NCBI RefSeq assembly: GCF_027257875.1
Contig: NZ_JAPVQY010000048.1
Coordinates: 1 to 61,653 of the forward strand
DNA length: 61,653 nt
Reading direction: 5' to 3'
Source: Burkholderia sp. IMCC1007
GTDB taxonomy: Bacteria > Pseudomonadota > Gammaproteobacteria > Burkholderiales > Burkholderiaceae
Shown: piece by piece, positions 35,779-44,365 of the stretch
How positions within the stretch are numbered: position 1 is the first letter of the stretch
How the letters are laid out: each line of letters begins with the position of its first letter
The notes under the pieces: generated by a model
Told to the model about the DNA's origin: nothing
Database searches by the model: none
Seen by the model: the letters and a program-made list of their open reading frames with translations, nothing else
Position numbers and translations under genes: made by a program

Positions 35779-37170
35779 ATGAGTGGAAGCAAGACAGGCC
35801 TCGGCACGGGTCTGAAGCAGCGTCACGTGACGATGATGTCGATTGCCGGCGTCATCGGCGCGGGCTTGTTCGTCGGCTCGGGCCATGCGATCGCGGAAGC
35901 CGGCCCGGCTTCGATCCTCGCGTATGCGATCGCGGGCGTACTGGTCGTGCTGGTGATGCGCATGCTCGGCGAGATGGCCGTCGCGCATCCGGACAGCGGG
36001 TCGTTCTCGACCTATGCCGATCGCGCGATCGGCCACTGGGCCGGCTTCTCGATCGGCTGGCTGTACTGGTGGTTCTGGGTGCTCGTGATCCCGATCGAGG
36101 CGACGGCCGCCGCCACCATTCTCAACGCGTGGTTCCCGAGCGTCGCGACCTGGATCTTCGCGCTCGGCATCACGCTGCTGCTGACGATCACCAATCTCTT
36201 CTCGGTCAAGAACTACGGCGAATTCGAATTCTGGTTCGCGCTGATCAAGGTCGTCGCGATCGTCGTGTTCCTGTGCATCGGCGGGGCGGCGATCGTCGGC
36301 ATCATTCCTGCGCCGGCCGTGTCGGGCGTGTCAAACCTGTTCGTGCATGACGGCTTCATGCCGCACGGCGCGAGCGCGGTGCTCGCGGCGATGCTGACGA
36401 CGATGTTCTCGTTCCTCGGCACCGAGATCGTGACGATCGCGGCCGCCGAATCGGACAACCCGCAACGCCAGATCGTACGCGCGACGAACTCGGTCATCTG
36501 GCGTATCACGCTGTTCTATCTCGGCTCGATCCTCGTCGTCGCGGCCATCGTGCCGTGGAACGACCCGCTGCTGCCGAAGCACGGCTCGTATCAGCGCGCG
36601 ATGGAACTGATCGGCGTTCCGAACGCGAAGGCGATCATCGACGTGATCGTGCTCGTGTCGGTCGCGAGCTGCCTGAATTCGGCGCTGTACACGGCGTCGC
36701 GGATGCTGTTCTCGCTGTCCAGGCGCAAGGACGCGCCCGCCTTCCTGCATCGCACCGATTCGACCGGCACGCCGCGCGCGGCCGTGCTGGCATCGACCGC
36801 GTTCGGTTTCCTGACCGTGATCGCTAACTACCTGATGCCGGAGCAGGTGTTCGGCTTCCTGCTGGCGACGTCGGGCGCGATCGCGCTGCTCGTGTATCTC
36901 GTGATCGCGATCTCGCAGTTGCGGATGCGCAAGACGCTCGAATCGAGCGGCGCGGACCTGACGCTGCGGATGTGGCTGTTTCCGTGGCTCACGTGGGCGG
37001 TGATCCTGTTCATCTGCGGCACGTTGACCGTGATGTTCGTCAGCGAGGAGCACCGGATGGAAGTCGGTGCGACGGCCGTGCTCGCGCTGATCGTGCTCCT
37101 TGCGTCGTGGCTGAACAAGCGCGGCCGCGATGCGCAGGCGAGCGCGGGGCGGCGGGTGTCGGCGACGTGA
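35779..37170 (+). CDS. Amino-acid permease of the GabP/AAT family
   Basis: 463 aa, 12 membrane segments. GLKQRHVTMMSIAGVIGAGL is the family TM1 region (GVIGAGLF loop), followed by EAGPASILAYAIAG and GEMAVAHPDSGSF, as in GABA permease and the AAT branch of the APC superfamily. SSVASCLNS-type sequence VSVASCLNSALYTASRMLF marks TM8. GABA or a related amino acid is the likely substrate. The ATG at 35779 follows GGAG by nine bases; the upstream extension is out of character. A strong terminator follows. Confidence 0.88.
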   Translation: MSGSKTGLGTGLKQRHVTMMSIAGVIGAGLFVGSGHAIAEAGPASILAYAIAGVLVVLVMRMLGEMAVAHPDSGSFSTYADRAIGHWAGFSIGWLYWWFWVLVIPIEATAAATILNAWFPSVATWIFALGITLLLTITNLFSVKNYGEFEFWFALIKVVAIVVFLCIGGAAIVGIIPAPAVSGVSNLFVHDGFMPHGASAVLAAMLTTMFSFLGTEIVTIAAAESDNPQRQIVRATNSVIWRITLFYLGSILVVAAIVPWNDPLLPKHGSYQRAMELIGVPNAKAIIDVIVLVSVASCLNSALYTASRMLFSLSRRKDAPAFLHRTDSTGTPRAAVLASTAFGFLTVIANYLMPEQVFGFLLATSGAIALLVYLVIAISQLRMRKTLESSGADLTLRMWLFPWLTWAVILFICGTLTVMFVSEEHRMEVGATAVLALIVLLASWLNKRGRDAQASAGRRVSAT

Positions 37171-37240
37171 TGACGGCGTGATGGAGCGGGCGGCTGCGCT
37201 GAGCGTTCGCTGCCGGCTAGCCCGGGGATTTTCGTCGTGA

Positions 37241-37280
37241 AAATGGCCCGATCGGTATGTACCGGTCGGGCCATTTGTCT
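37241..37280 (+). terminator. Intrinsic terminator after the amino-acid permease
   Basis: AAATGGCCCGATCGGT and ACCGGTCGGGCCATTT form a 16-bp stem with one mismatch and an ATGT loop, followed by TGTCTTTT. Confidence 0.82.
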
Positions 37281-37363
37281 TTTACGCGCGAGCAGATACG
37301 CTTGCCCCAGGCGATGGAGGCCGTTTCGCAACATGACGCGTCATGGCCATTTGGACTCGCAAA

Positions 37364-37434
37364 ATCGAACTCGTCTGATTTCATCGACAACGGCAACTTC
37401 GTACATTGTTCACTTCGACAACCGAAGTGAATCG
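37364..37434 (+). repeat. 71-bp hairpin repeat, copy A
   Basis: Begins ATCGAACTCGTC and ends CCGAAGTGAATCG. Contains the hairpin TTCACTTCG / CGAAGTGAA (9-bp stem, five-base loop). Identical in length and 60 of 71 positions to copy B at 38266-38336 in the same orientation; the hairpin and the first 12 bases are the best-kept parts. The remainder of 37281-37554 holds no recognisable gene. Confidence 0.85.
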
Positions 37435-37554
37435 GCTCGCGATTAGCCATCCGCGAGACGAGAACGGGCGTCGCCTGGCACCCGTCCGTCCGAATGGCCC
37501 TGTCAATCGGCGTCGGCTCGAGTCGGCGCCGTTTCAGCCACAGCAGAGGGTACA

Positions 37555-37980
37555 GTGAGACGGGGCATGATCGGTTTGTTCGTGCTGGTGTCGGCGAATG
37601 TATTTGCCGGTCCGACGCCAGCCGATGAGATAGCAGCACGCAGCGGTTTGCCGGTGAGCGAGGTCAACGCGTTGCTCGGTCAGTGCGATTCGAACCAGAC
37701 GAGCATGAATTTCTGCGCATGGCGTGATCAACTCATCGCCGAGCGGGAATTGCAGCGCGTCGCCGATAAACAGGCGCGCGAGCAGCCAGGGCGCAAGAAG
37801 ACGCTCGACGCGCAACTCGCGAATTGGAAGAAAGCGCGTGATGCATCATGCGATAAATCGGCGCGTAACGCGTGGGATGACGGGTCGATGCTTCCTGCAG
37901 CACGGGCGATCTGTGCAACGGAGGCGACGAAGGAAATGACGAAAAGATTGTCCGCGAGCGCATCCCGCAAACCTTTATGA
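37555..37980 (+). CDS. LprI/DUF1311-family exported protein
   Basis: 141 aa from a GTG at 37555 with AGAGGG just upstream; an ATG four codons later is possible. An N-terminal signal peptide (cleavage probably after FAG, about 19) precedes a helical mature domain with four cysteines (44, 54, 99, 120). WKKARDASCD (91-100) is the LprI/DUF1311 signature, shared with lysozyme-inhibitor-like and uncharacterised exported proteins. Base composition is visibly less GC-rich than its neighbours, with ATA and GCA codons, and it lies between two copies of a direct repeat and next to an IS remnant. Likely acquired. Confidence 0.75.
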   Translation: MRRGMIGLFVLVSANVFAGPTPADEIAARSGLPVSEVNALLGQCDSNQTSMNFCAWRDQLIAERELQRVADKQAREQPGRKKTLDAQLANWKKARDASCDKSARNAWDDGSMLPAARAICATEATKEMTKRLSASASRKPL

Positions 37981-38012
37981 ACCGACCCGGAATGAAAAAG
38001 GCCCGCAGCAAT

Positions 38013-38216
38013 TGAGCTCCACCCCAAAAGTCGGACACCGATCCAACCTTTGGGGTGTTTTTCATCGCGACGTATGACGAGCGGTTTCGACTGCAGGTCG
38101 TTCAAGCGTATCTGGGAGGGGAGGCGAGTACACCCATGCTCGCAACTCGCCACGCGGTTGGGTGCACGATCATCCGGCGTTTGCTGGTCGGGCCAGTTGT
38201 TTTTTGCGATGGGTAA
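38013..38216 (+). mobile_element. IS3-family (IS150-group-like) 5' remnant with inactivated orfA
   Basis: The sequence starts with the terminal repeat TGAGCTCCACCCCAAAAGTC, very close to the ends of IS150-group elements. A subterminal 9-bp inverted repeat CACCCCAAA/TTTGGGGTG (38020-38057) and TTTTT follow, as is usual there. The orfA frame from 38064 encodes YDERFRLQVVQAYLGGEAS, then a helix-turn-helix ending IIRRLL, and stops at 38216. The expected ATG is ATC at 38064-38066. Homology to OrfA fades after about 38192, and orfB and the right end are missing. Confidence 0.75.
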
Positions 38217-38265
38217 AGGCCGCGGCGAGAGTCGACGCGGTAGTGTCGAAATTTAAGGGCGAAGA

Positions 38266-38336
38266 ATCGAACTCGTCCGATTTCATTCTCGACGGCATCT
38301 TCTTACATTCATCACTTCGACTGCCGAAGTGAATCG
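38266..38336 (+). repeat. 71-bp hairpin repeat, copy B
   Basis: Same orientation and length as copy A (37364-37434), 85% identical. Hairpin TCACTTCG / CGAAGTGA. It lies between the IS remnant and the hydrolase pseudogene. The 113 bases after it, up to the pseudogene start, contain no gene. Confidence 0.85.
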
Positions 38337-38449
38337 ATGGAGCAATCGATTTGGAATGCTCGTTTATGCGTTTACGTTCCGAAGCGAGCCACGCCGCTCG
38401 TCATCGAGCGTGACATACATCCTTGCCCCGGTGCATTGAGGACGGGCCA

Positions 38450-38870
38450 ATGACCGGGCCGCCGACTGCCCGGATACGCGTCGAGTTTTGCGCCGCCGAT
38501 GGGTACGTGCTTCGAGGCGCCTATTTCCCGGCCGAGGCCGGTGTCCGCTCTCCGGTACTCGTCTGTCCCGCTACCGGACTGCGTCAGTCCTTCTATTTCG
38601 CATTTGCGGAGTGGCTGCGCGATGGCGGCTATCCGACGTTCGTATTCGATTACCGCGGTATAGGTGCATCGCTGAATGGGTGCCACGTGCGTCGATCGCG
38701 CGACGCCGGCCAATATCGACGACTGGCTGCGTTGGTTGCCGAACGCGAGCCGTAACGTCCATTTCATCAGCCCGAAAAACTGCGATGGCCGAGCGATCGG
38801 TCACGTCGGCATGTTCTGCCGCGCGCATTCGTCGTTGTGGCCGGAACTCACCAGTGGATTGCGAGGCTGA
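38450..38870 (+). pseudogene. Internally deleted alpha/beta hydrolase (COG4757-like)
   Basis: The first part from ATG 38450 reads DGYVLRGAYFPAEAG, then VFDYRGIGASL, the N-terminal third of a serine hydrolase up to the oxyanion-side YRGIG motif. At about 38676 the homology jumps to another frame with IDDWLRWLPNASRNVHFIS, AIGHVGMFCRAHSSLWPEL, the C-terminal end of the same family, including the catalytic His region. The middle of the protein, with the GHSxGG nucleophile elbow, is missing and the two parts are out of frame. It cannot make an active enzyme. Confidence 0.78.
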
Positions 38871-38909
38871 CTGCCGGGATCGCTGCGATGCATTCGCCAC
38901 GGCTCAAAG

Positions 38910-38936
38910 AAAAAGCCCGCAACCAGCGGGCTTTTT
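38910..38936. terminator. Bidirectional terminator, mainly for ychF
   Basis: AAAAAGCCCGC / GCGGGCTTTTT, perfect 11-bp stem with loop AACCA, 25 bp beyond the ychF stop codon. Confidence 0.9.
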
Positions 38937-38961
38937 GCTGCGACCTGTGTGGGGAACAACG

Positions 38962-40056
38962 TCACACGTTGAACAGGAAGTTCATCACATCCCCGTCGTG
39001 CACGACGTATTCCTTCCCTTCGGCGCGCATCTTGCCGGCTTCCTTCGCACCCTGTTCGCCCTTGTACGTGACGAAGTCGTCGAACGCGATCGTCTGCGCG
39101 CGAATGAAGCCGCGCTCGAAGTCGGTGTGGATCACGCCTGCGGCTTGCGGTGCGGTGTCGCCGATGTGGATCGTCCACGCGCGCACTTCCTTCACGCCCG
39201 CGGTGAAGTAGGTCTGCAGCCCGAGCAGCCTGAAGCCCGCGCGGATCACGCGGTCGAGGCCCGGCTCTTCCATGCCCATGTCGGCGAGGAACGCTTCCTT
39301 GTCCGCATCGTCGAGGTCGGCGATTTCCGCCTCGATGGCCGCGCACACCGCGACGACCGGCGCATGCTCGCTTTCCGCGTACTTGCGCACCGCTTCGAGG
39401 TGTGCGTTGTTCTCGAAGCCGTCGTCCTTCACGTTCGCGACGTACATCGCCGGCTTCGCGGTGATCAGGCAGAACGGCTTGAGCAGCGCCTGCTCTTCTT
39501 CCGACAGATCGAGACCGCGCACGGCCTTGCCCTGGTCGAGGTGCGCGCGCACCTTCTCGAGCACCGCGGCGAGCTTCACCGCTTCCTTGTCGTTGCCCGA
39601 CTTCGCCGCCTTCGAGTAGCGCGTGAGCGCCTTTTCGACGGTGGCGAGGTCGGCGAGCGCGAGTTCGGTGTTGATCACTTCGATGTCGTCGATCGGGCTG
39701 ACCTTGCCGGCGACGTGGATGACGTTGTCGTCCTCGAAGCAGCGCACGACGTGCGTGATCGCATCGGTTTCACGGATGTTCGCGAGGAACTGGTTGCCGA
39801 GGCCTTCACCCTTGCTCGCGCCCGCGACGAGGCCCGCGATGTCGACGAATTCGACGACGGCCGGCACGACGCGCTCGGGCTTCACGATTTCGGACAGCGC
39901 CTTCAGGCGTGTGTCGGGCACCTCGACGATGCCGACGTTCGGCTCGATCGTGCAGAACGGGTAGTTCTCGGCGGCGATGCCGGCCTTGGTCAGCGCATTG
40001 AACAGGGTGGACTTGCCGACGTTGGGCAAGCCGACGATGCCGCATTTGAGGCTCAT
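38962..40056 (-). CDS. ychF: Redox-regulated ATPase YchF (OLA1/Obg family)
   Basis: 364 aa. P-loop GLPNVGKST (9-17), then the Obg-type switch region FCTIEPNVGIVEVPD and DIAGLVAGASKGEGLGNQF. The NKxD specificity motif is replaced, which is why this family prefers ATP. The C-terminal TGS domain is complete, ending FLFNV. It binds ribosomes and is a negative regulator of oxidative-stress defences in E. coli. Pth is its frequent neighbour elsewhere, but not here. Confidence 0.96.
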   Translation of the reverse strand: MSLKCGIVGLPNVGKSTLFNALTKAGIAAENYPFCTIEPNVGIVEVPDTRLKALSEIVKPERVVPAVVEFVDIAGLVAGASKGEGLGNQFLANIRETDAITHVVRCFEDDNVIHVAGKVSPIDDIEVINTELALADLATVEKALTRYSKAAKSGNDKEAVKLAAVLEKVRAHLDQGKAVRGLDLSEEEQALLKPFCLITAKPAMYVANVKDDGFENNAHLEAVRKYAESEHAPVVAVCAAIEAEIADLDDADKEAFLADMGMEEPGLDRVIRAGFRLLGLQTYFTAGVKEVRAWTIHIGDTAPQAAGVIHTDFERGFIRAQTIAFDDFVTYKGEQGAKEAGKMRAEGKEYVVHDGDVMNFLFNV

Positions 40057-40310
40057 GGAATCCTTCGAACGGATGAGGCGGCGCGGCCGGACAAGGCACG
40101 GCGGCGCGGGAAAATAGGGACGGCCGGCGCTTGGGGCGCCGCGGGCCGACGTTCAAAGGCGCTATTGTACCGTGCCGACGCAGCGGTTTCCGGGCTCGAT
40201 CCGAACGGCCGATGCGACGGGCCGCCGCTACCGGCCGCGCCCGCGATTCTGCTGATTTCCCGCAAACTGCGGCCGCATAAGGGATTGGCCCCGCAGCTAT
40301 AATGCCCGCC

Positions 40311-41486
40311 ATGACTGCCCACCATATCTTCGACGTCGCCGTGGTCGGCGGCGGGCTCGTCGGCAAGACGGCCGCGCTCGCGCTGACCCAGTCCGGCTAC
40401 AAGACCGCGTTGCTGGCACAGCCGGCCACGCCGCGCCCCGCCGATCTCGCGTTCGACACGCGCATCTATGCGCTGTCGTCCAGCTCGCAGGCATTGCTGG
40501 AGCGGCTGCGGGTCTGGCAGGCGCTCGACCACGGCAGGCTCGCGCCGGTCTACGACATGCGCGTGTACGGCGATGCGCACGCGGAACTGCATTTCTCCGC
40601 GTACCAGGCGTCCGTGCCGCAACTCGCATGGATCGCCGAATCGTCGCTGATCGAGACGTCGCTCGACGCCGCGCTGCGGTTCCAGCCGAACCTCACGTGG
40701 TTCGATGCGCGTGCGCAGGGCTTCGACGTGCGCGACGACGCGGCCGCGCTCACGCTGTCGTCGGGGCAGGTGCTCGAAGCGGACCTCGTGGTCGGCGCGG
40801 ACGGTGCGCATTCGTGGGTACGCTCCCAAATGGGGGCCAGGGTGGAGCGACGCGACTACCGGCAGACGGGCGTCGTCGCGAACTTCAAGGCGTCGCTGCC
40901 GCACCGCGAGACGGCCTACCAGTGGTTCCACGAAGGCGAGATCATTGCGCTGCTGCCGCTGCCGCTGCCGGACGGCCATGTGTCGCTCGTGTGGTCCGCG
41001 CACACCGCGCACGCGGATGAACTGCTCGCGCTCGATCCCGCGCAACTCGCCGCCGAAGTCGAGCGCGTGTCGCACGGCCAGGTCGGCACGCTCGAATGCG
41101 TGACGCCGGCCGCCGGCTTCCCGCTCGCGCTGCAGACCGTCGACAAGCTGATCGCCCCGCGCGTCGCGCTCGTCGGCGATGCCGCGCACCTGATCCACCC
41201 GCTCGCCGGGCAGGGGATGAACCTGGGGCTGCGCGACGTCGCAGCGCTCGCCGATGCGATCACGAACAAGGAAAGCTTCCGCAACCTCGGCGATACCGTG
41301 CTGCTGCGCCGCTACGAGCGTTCGCGCCGCGAGGACATCCGCGCGCTGATGGTCGCGACCGACGGGCTGCAGCGGCTGTTCGCGGTGCCGGGTTCGTTCG
41401 CGAAGGCGGTGCGCAATGCGGGCATGGCGTTCGTCGGCGCGCAACCGCTCGTGAAGCGCTGGCTCGTGTCGGCCGCGCTCGGCTGA
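40311..41486 (+). CDS. UbiH/UbiF/Coq6-family FAD-dependent hydroxylase
   Basis: 391 aa from MTAHHIFDV (an ATG three codons upstream at 40302 is the alternative). FAD-binding motif VVGGGLVGKTAALAL near residue 10, the DG motif in LVVGADGAHSWVR near 160 and the GD motif VALVGDAAHLIHPLAGQG near 285 are all intact. This family hydroxylates the ubiquinone ring; which of the three ring positions cannot be read. A TATAAT at 40298-40303 ends just ahead of the ATG at 40311, so the transcript could be almost leaderless. Followed 90 bp later by dsbC. Confidence 0.9.
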   Translation: MTAHHIFDVAVVGGGLVGKTAALALTQSGYKTALLAQPATPRPADLAFDTRIYALSSSSQALLERLRVWQALDHGRLAPVYDMRVYGDAHAELHFSAYQASVPQLAWIAESSLIETSLDAALRFQPNLTWFDARAQGFDVRDDAAALTLSSGQVLEADLVVGADGAHSWVRSQMGARVERRDYRQTGVVANFKASLPHRETAYQWFHEGEIIALLPLPLPDGHVSLVWSAHTAHADELLALDPAQLAAEVERVSHGQVGTLECVTPAAGFPLALQTVDKLIAPRVALVGDAAHLIHPLAGQGMNLGLRDVAALADAITNKESFRNLGDTVLLRRYERSRREDIRALMVATDGLQRLFAVPGSFAKAVRNAGMAFVGAQPLVKRWLVSAALG

Positions 41487-41576
41487 GCGAACCTTCGCGC
41501 AGGTTGCCGGTCGGACAGGGTTCCATTACGGCGTACACTATGCCGTGCACTCCGATTGAGCTGAAGGAACAACTGG

Positions 41577-42305
41577 ATGAAAAAAACGATCCGCATCGCG
41601 TCGCTGGCGCTGGCCGTCACGATGGCGACGCTTGGCTGCACCGCGCAGGCCGACCCAATCACCGACAAGCTGAAAGCGACGCTGCAAGCGCGTCTGGGCA
41701 GTGACGCGCCGATCAAGAGCGTGTCGAAATCGCCGATCGCGGGGCTGTACGAAGTGAACCTCGGCTCGCAAATCATCTATAGCGATGCAGCCGGCGACTA
41801 CGTGCTGCTCGGCGATCTCGTCGACACCAAGACGCACAAGAACCTGACCGACGCGCGCCTGTCCGATCTCAACAAGATCGACTTCGCGAGCCTGCCGTTC
41901 GCGAATGCGATCAAGGTCGTGAAGGGCAACGGCGCACGCAAGATCGCGGTGTTCTCCGATCCGAACTGTCCGTACTGCAAGAAGCTCGAGACGACGCTGC
42001 AGTCGATCGACAACGTGACCGTCTACACGTTCCTGTATCCGGTGCTGTCGCCGGATTCGACCGCGAAGTCGAAGGCGATCTGGTGCGCGACCGATCGCGC
42101 GAAGACCTGGCAGAGCTGGATGCTCGACCATCGTGCGCCGTCCGGCGCCGGCACGTGCGACACCACCGCGCTCGACAAGAACCTCGCACTCGGCCGCGGG
42201 ATGAACGTCACCGGCACGCCGACGATCTTCCTGCCCGACGGCCGCCGCCTGCCCGGCGCGGTGTCGGCCGACCAGCTCAACCAGGCGCTCGCGTCGAGCA
42301 AGTAA
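41577..42305 (+). CDS. dsbC: Periplasmic thiol:disulfide isomerase DsbC
   Basis: 242 aa. Signal peptide with likely cleavage after AQA (24), although Cys21 in ATLGC gives a lipobox-like reading. Residues about 27-85 form the N-terminal dimerisation domain. The thioredoxin-fold domain has the active site CPYC (131-134), the cis-proline segment TGTPTIFLPDG, and a second, structural cysteine pair near 169 and 193. Rearranges wrong disulfides in exported proteins, kept reduced by DsbD. AAGGAACAA precedes the ATG. A GC-rich hairpin (42317-42336, GCCGGGCC/GGCCCGGC) follows without a T-run. Confidence 0.95.
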   Translation: MKKTIRIASLALAVTMATLGCTAQADPITDKLKATLQARLGSDAPIKSVSKSPIAGLYEVNLGSQIIYSDAAGDYVLLGDLVDTKTHKNLTDARLSDLNKIDFASLPFANAIKVVKGNGARKIAVFSDPNCPYCKKLETTLQSIDNVTVYTFLYPVLSPDSTAKSKAIWCATDRAKTWQSWMLDHRAPSGAGTCDTTALDKNLALGRGMNVTGTPTIFLPDGRRLPGAVSADQLNQALASSK

Positions 42306-42419
42306 CCGACCGACACGCCGGGCCGCATGGCCCGGCCAGCGAGGGGCGCCCGCGATACTGCCGGCGCCTCTCTTCGTTTCCGCCGCCGTATTCCGTTCGA
42401 TTTTCGACCGATTGCCACG

Positions 42420-44219
42420 ATGACCCAGCCGATCCGCTATTCGATTGTCCCGAAAGATGTTGCCGCGCACCTGTTCGAAGTGTCGGTGACGGTCGCCGAT
42501 CCCGATCCCGACGGCCAGCGCTTCTCGCTGCCGGTGTGGATTCCGGGCAGCTATCTCGTGCGCGAGTTCGCGCGCAACATCGTGACGCTCGCCGCGTTCA
42601 ACGACGCCGGTCGCAAGGTGCGGATCGCGAAGACCGACAAGAACACGTGGCAGGCCGCGCCGGTGAACGGCGCGCTGACGCTGCGCTACGACGTGTACGC
42701 GTGGGACCTGTCGGTGCGCTCCGCCTATCTCGACGAATCGGGCGGCTTCTTCAACGGAACGGCCGTGTTCCTGAGCGTCGCCGGCCGCGAGGATGCGCCG
42801 TGCGAAGTCGACATCGCGAAGCCGGCCGGCCCGGCGTTCCGCACGTGGCGCGTCGGCACCTCGCTGCCCGAGGCGCGCGGCACCAAGCGCCACGGTTTCG
42901 GCGCGTATCGCGCATCGAACTATGATGAACTCGCCGACCATCCGGTGACGATCGGCGAATTCGCGCTGGCGACGTTCGACGCGCACGGCGTGCCGCACGA
43001 CATCGTGATCGCCGGGCGCGTGACGCAACTCGACATGGAGCGGCTGCGCGCCGACCTGAAGCGTGTGTGCGAAGCGCAGATCGCACTGTTCGAGCCGAAA
43101 TCGAAGAAGGCGCCGATGGAGCGCTACGTGTTCATGACGCTCGCGGTCAGCGACGGTTACGGCGGCCTCGAGCATCGCGCCTCGACCGCGCTGATCTGCA
43201 ACCGCACCGATCTGCCGGTGAAGGGGCGGCCCGAAACGACGGAAGGCTACCGCACGTATCTCGGCCTCTGCAGCCACGAGTACTTCCATACGTGGAACGT
43301 GAAGCGCATCAAGCCTGCCGCGTTCGTGCCGTACGACCTCGCACGTGAAAACTACACGTCGCTGCTGTGGCTGTTCGAAGGCTTCACGTCGTATTACGAC
43401 GACCTGATGCTCGTCCGTAGCGGGCTGATCTCGCAGGACGACTATTTCGCGGCGCTCGGCCGCACGGTCGGCGGCGTGCTGCGCGGCACCGGGCGTCTGA
43501 AGCAGAGCGTCGCGGACAGCTCGTTCGACGCGTGGATCAAGTATTACCGGCAGGACGAGAACGCGACCAACGCGATCGTCAGCTACTACACGAAGGGCTC
43601 GCTGGTCGCGCTCGCGTTCGATCTCGCGATTCGCGCGCAGACCCGCAACCGCAAGTCGCTCGACGACGTGATGCGTCTGCTGTGGCAACGCTACGGCCGC
43701 GATTTCTATCGCGGCAAGCAGGCGGGCGTCGAAGAAAACGAAGTCGAGGCGCTGATCGAGGAAGCGACCGGCGTCGCGCTCGGCCGCCTGTTCGTCGACG
43801 CGGTGCACGGCACGCGCGACCTGCCGCTCGCCGACCTGCTCGCGCCGTTCGGCGTGACGCTCACACCCGAGGTCGCGGCGGGCGCGGCTGCGAAGCCGAC
43901 CATCGGCGCGCGCCTGCGCGGCGGCGCGGACTGCACGCTGGCGGCCGTCTACGAAGGCGGCGCCGCGCATCGCGCCGGGCTGTCGGCGGGCGATACGCTG
44001 ATCGCGCTCGACGGGCTGCGCGTCACCGGCACGAACCTCGACGCGCTGCTTGCGCGCTATCGGCCGGGCGACAAGGTCGAGATCCATGCATTCCGCCGCG
44101 ACGAGCTGCGGACCGCGAAACTGAAGCTGGACGGCCCGGAAGTCACGCGCTACCGGCTGACGGCCGCTGCGAAGCCGGCCGCCGTACAGAAGGGCCGGGA
44201 AGCCTGGCTGAAGGGCTGA
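42420..44219 (+). CDS. M61 glycyl aminopeptidase-family metalloprotease with PDZ domain
   Basis: 599 aa from MTQPIRYSIV at 42420. N-terminal beta-rich domain (1-185) as in the cold-active aminopeptidase/M61 group, a thermolysin-like catalytic domain with HEYFH (286-290) and downstream Glu in LFEGFTSYYDDL, then a PDZ domain (about 490-570) containing AHRAGLSAGDTLIALDG. No signal peptide is visible, so it is probably cytosolic. The upstream in-frame ATG at 42327 adds an Arg-rich stretch. Confidence 0.92.
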   Translation: MTQPIRYSIVPKDVAAHLFEVSVTVADPDPDGQRFSLPVWIPGSYLVREFARNIVTLAAFNDAGRKVRIAKTDKNTWQAAPVNGALTLRYDVYAWDLSVRSAYLDESGGFFNGTAVFLSVAGREDAPCEVDIAKPAGPAFRTWRVGTSLPEARGTKRHGFGAYRASNYDELADHPVTIGEFALATFDAHGVPHDIVIAGRVTQLDMERLRADLKRVCEAQIALFEPKSKKAPMERYVFMTLAVSDGYGGLEHRASTALICNRTDLPVKGRPETTEGYRTYLGLCSHEYFHTWNVKRIKPAAFVPYDLARENYTSLLWLFEGFTSYYDDLMLVRSGLISQDDYFAALGRTVGGVLRGTGRLKQSVADSSFDAWIKYYRQDENATNAIVSYYTKGSLVALAFDLAIRAQTRNRKSLDDVMRLLWQRYGRDFYRGKQAGVEENEVEALIEEATGVALGRLFVDAVHGTRDLPLADLLAPFGVTLTPEVAAGAAAKPTIGARLRGGADCTLAAVYEGGAAHRAGLSAGDTLIALDGLRVTGTNLDALLARYRPGDKVEIHAFRRDELRTAKLKLDGPEVTRYRLTAAAKPAAVQKGREAWLKG

Positions 44220-44228
44220 ACGCCGAAG

Positions 44229-44297
44229 AGCGGGTTTGGGGCGCGATCATGGATTGTTCTGCTGCTGCAACAATCCGTCGCCCGCAGCCCGCTTTTT
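44229..44297 (+). terminator. Terminator after the M61 gene, with a nested hairpin
   Basis: Outer arms AGCGGG (44229-44234) and CCCGCT (44288-44293) are followed by TTTT. The interior contains a perfect 8-bp hairpin GGATTGTT / AACAATCC (44251-44276) with a ten-base loop. Confidence 0.55.
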
Positions 44298-44365
44298 CGG
44301 GACCGCGCGGCCACGCACAATGGCGTCACTCGCGCTACCGAAGCGCAACCTAACTGGAGCCTGAC

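Noticed and set aside
37364..38336. CRISPR array
   Set aside because: Only two copies 900 bp apart with different contents between them; no spacers and no cas genes.
37171..38950. Integrative island or prophage edge
   Set aside because: No integrase, no tRNA gene and no phage proteins; small repeats, one cargo-like gene and an IS fragment fit a local scar instead.
42317..42336. Intrinsic terminator after dsbC
   Set aside because: Strong GCCGGGCC/GGCCCGGC hairpin but no T-run on either side, so termination is not supported.
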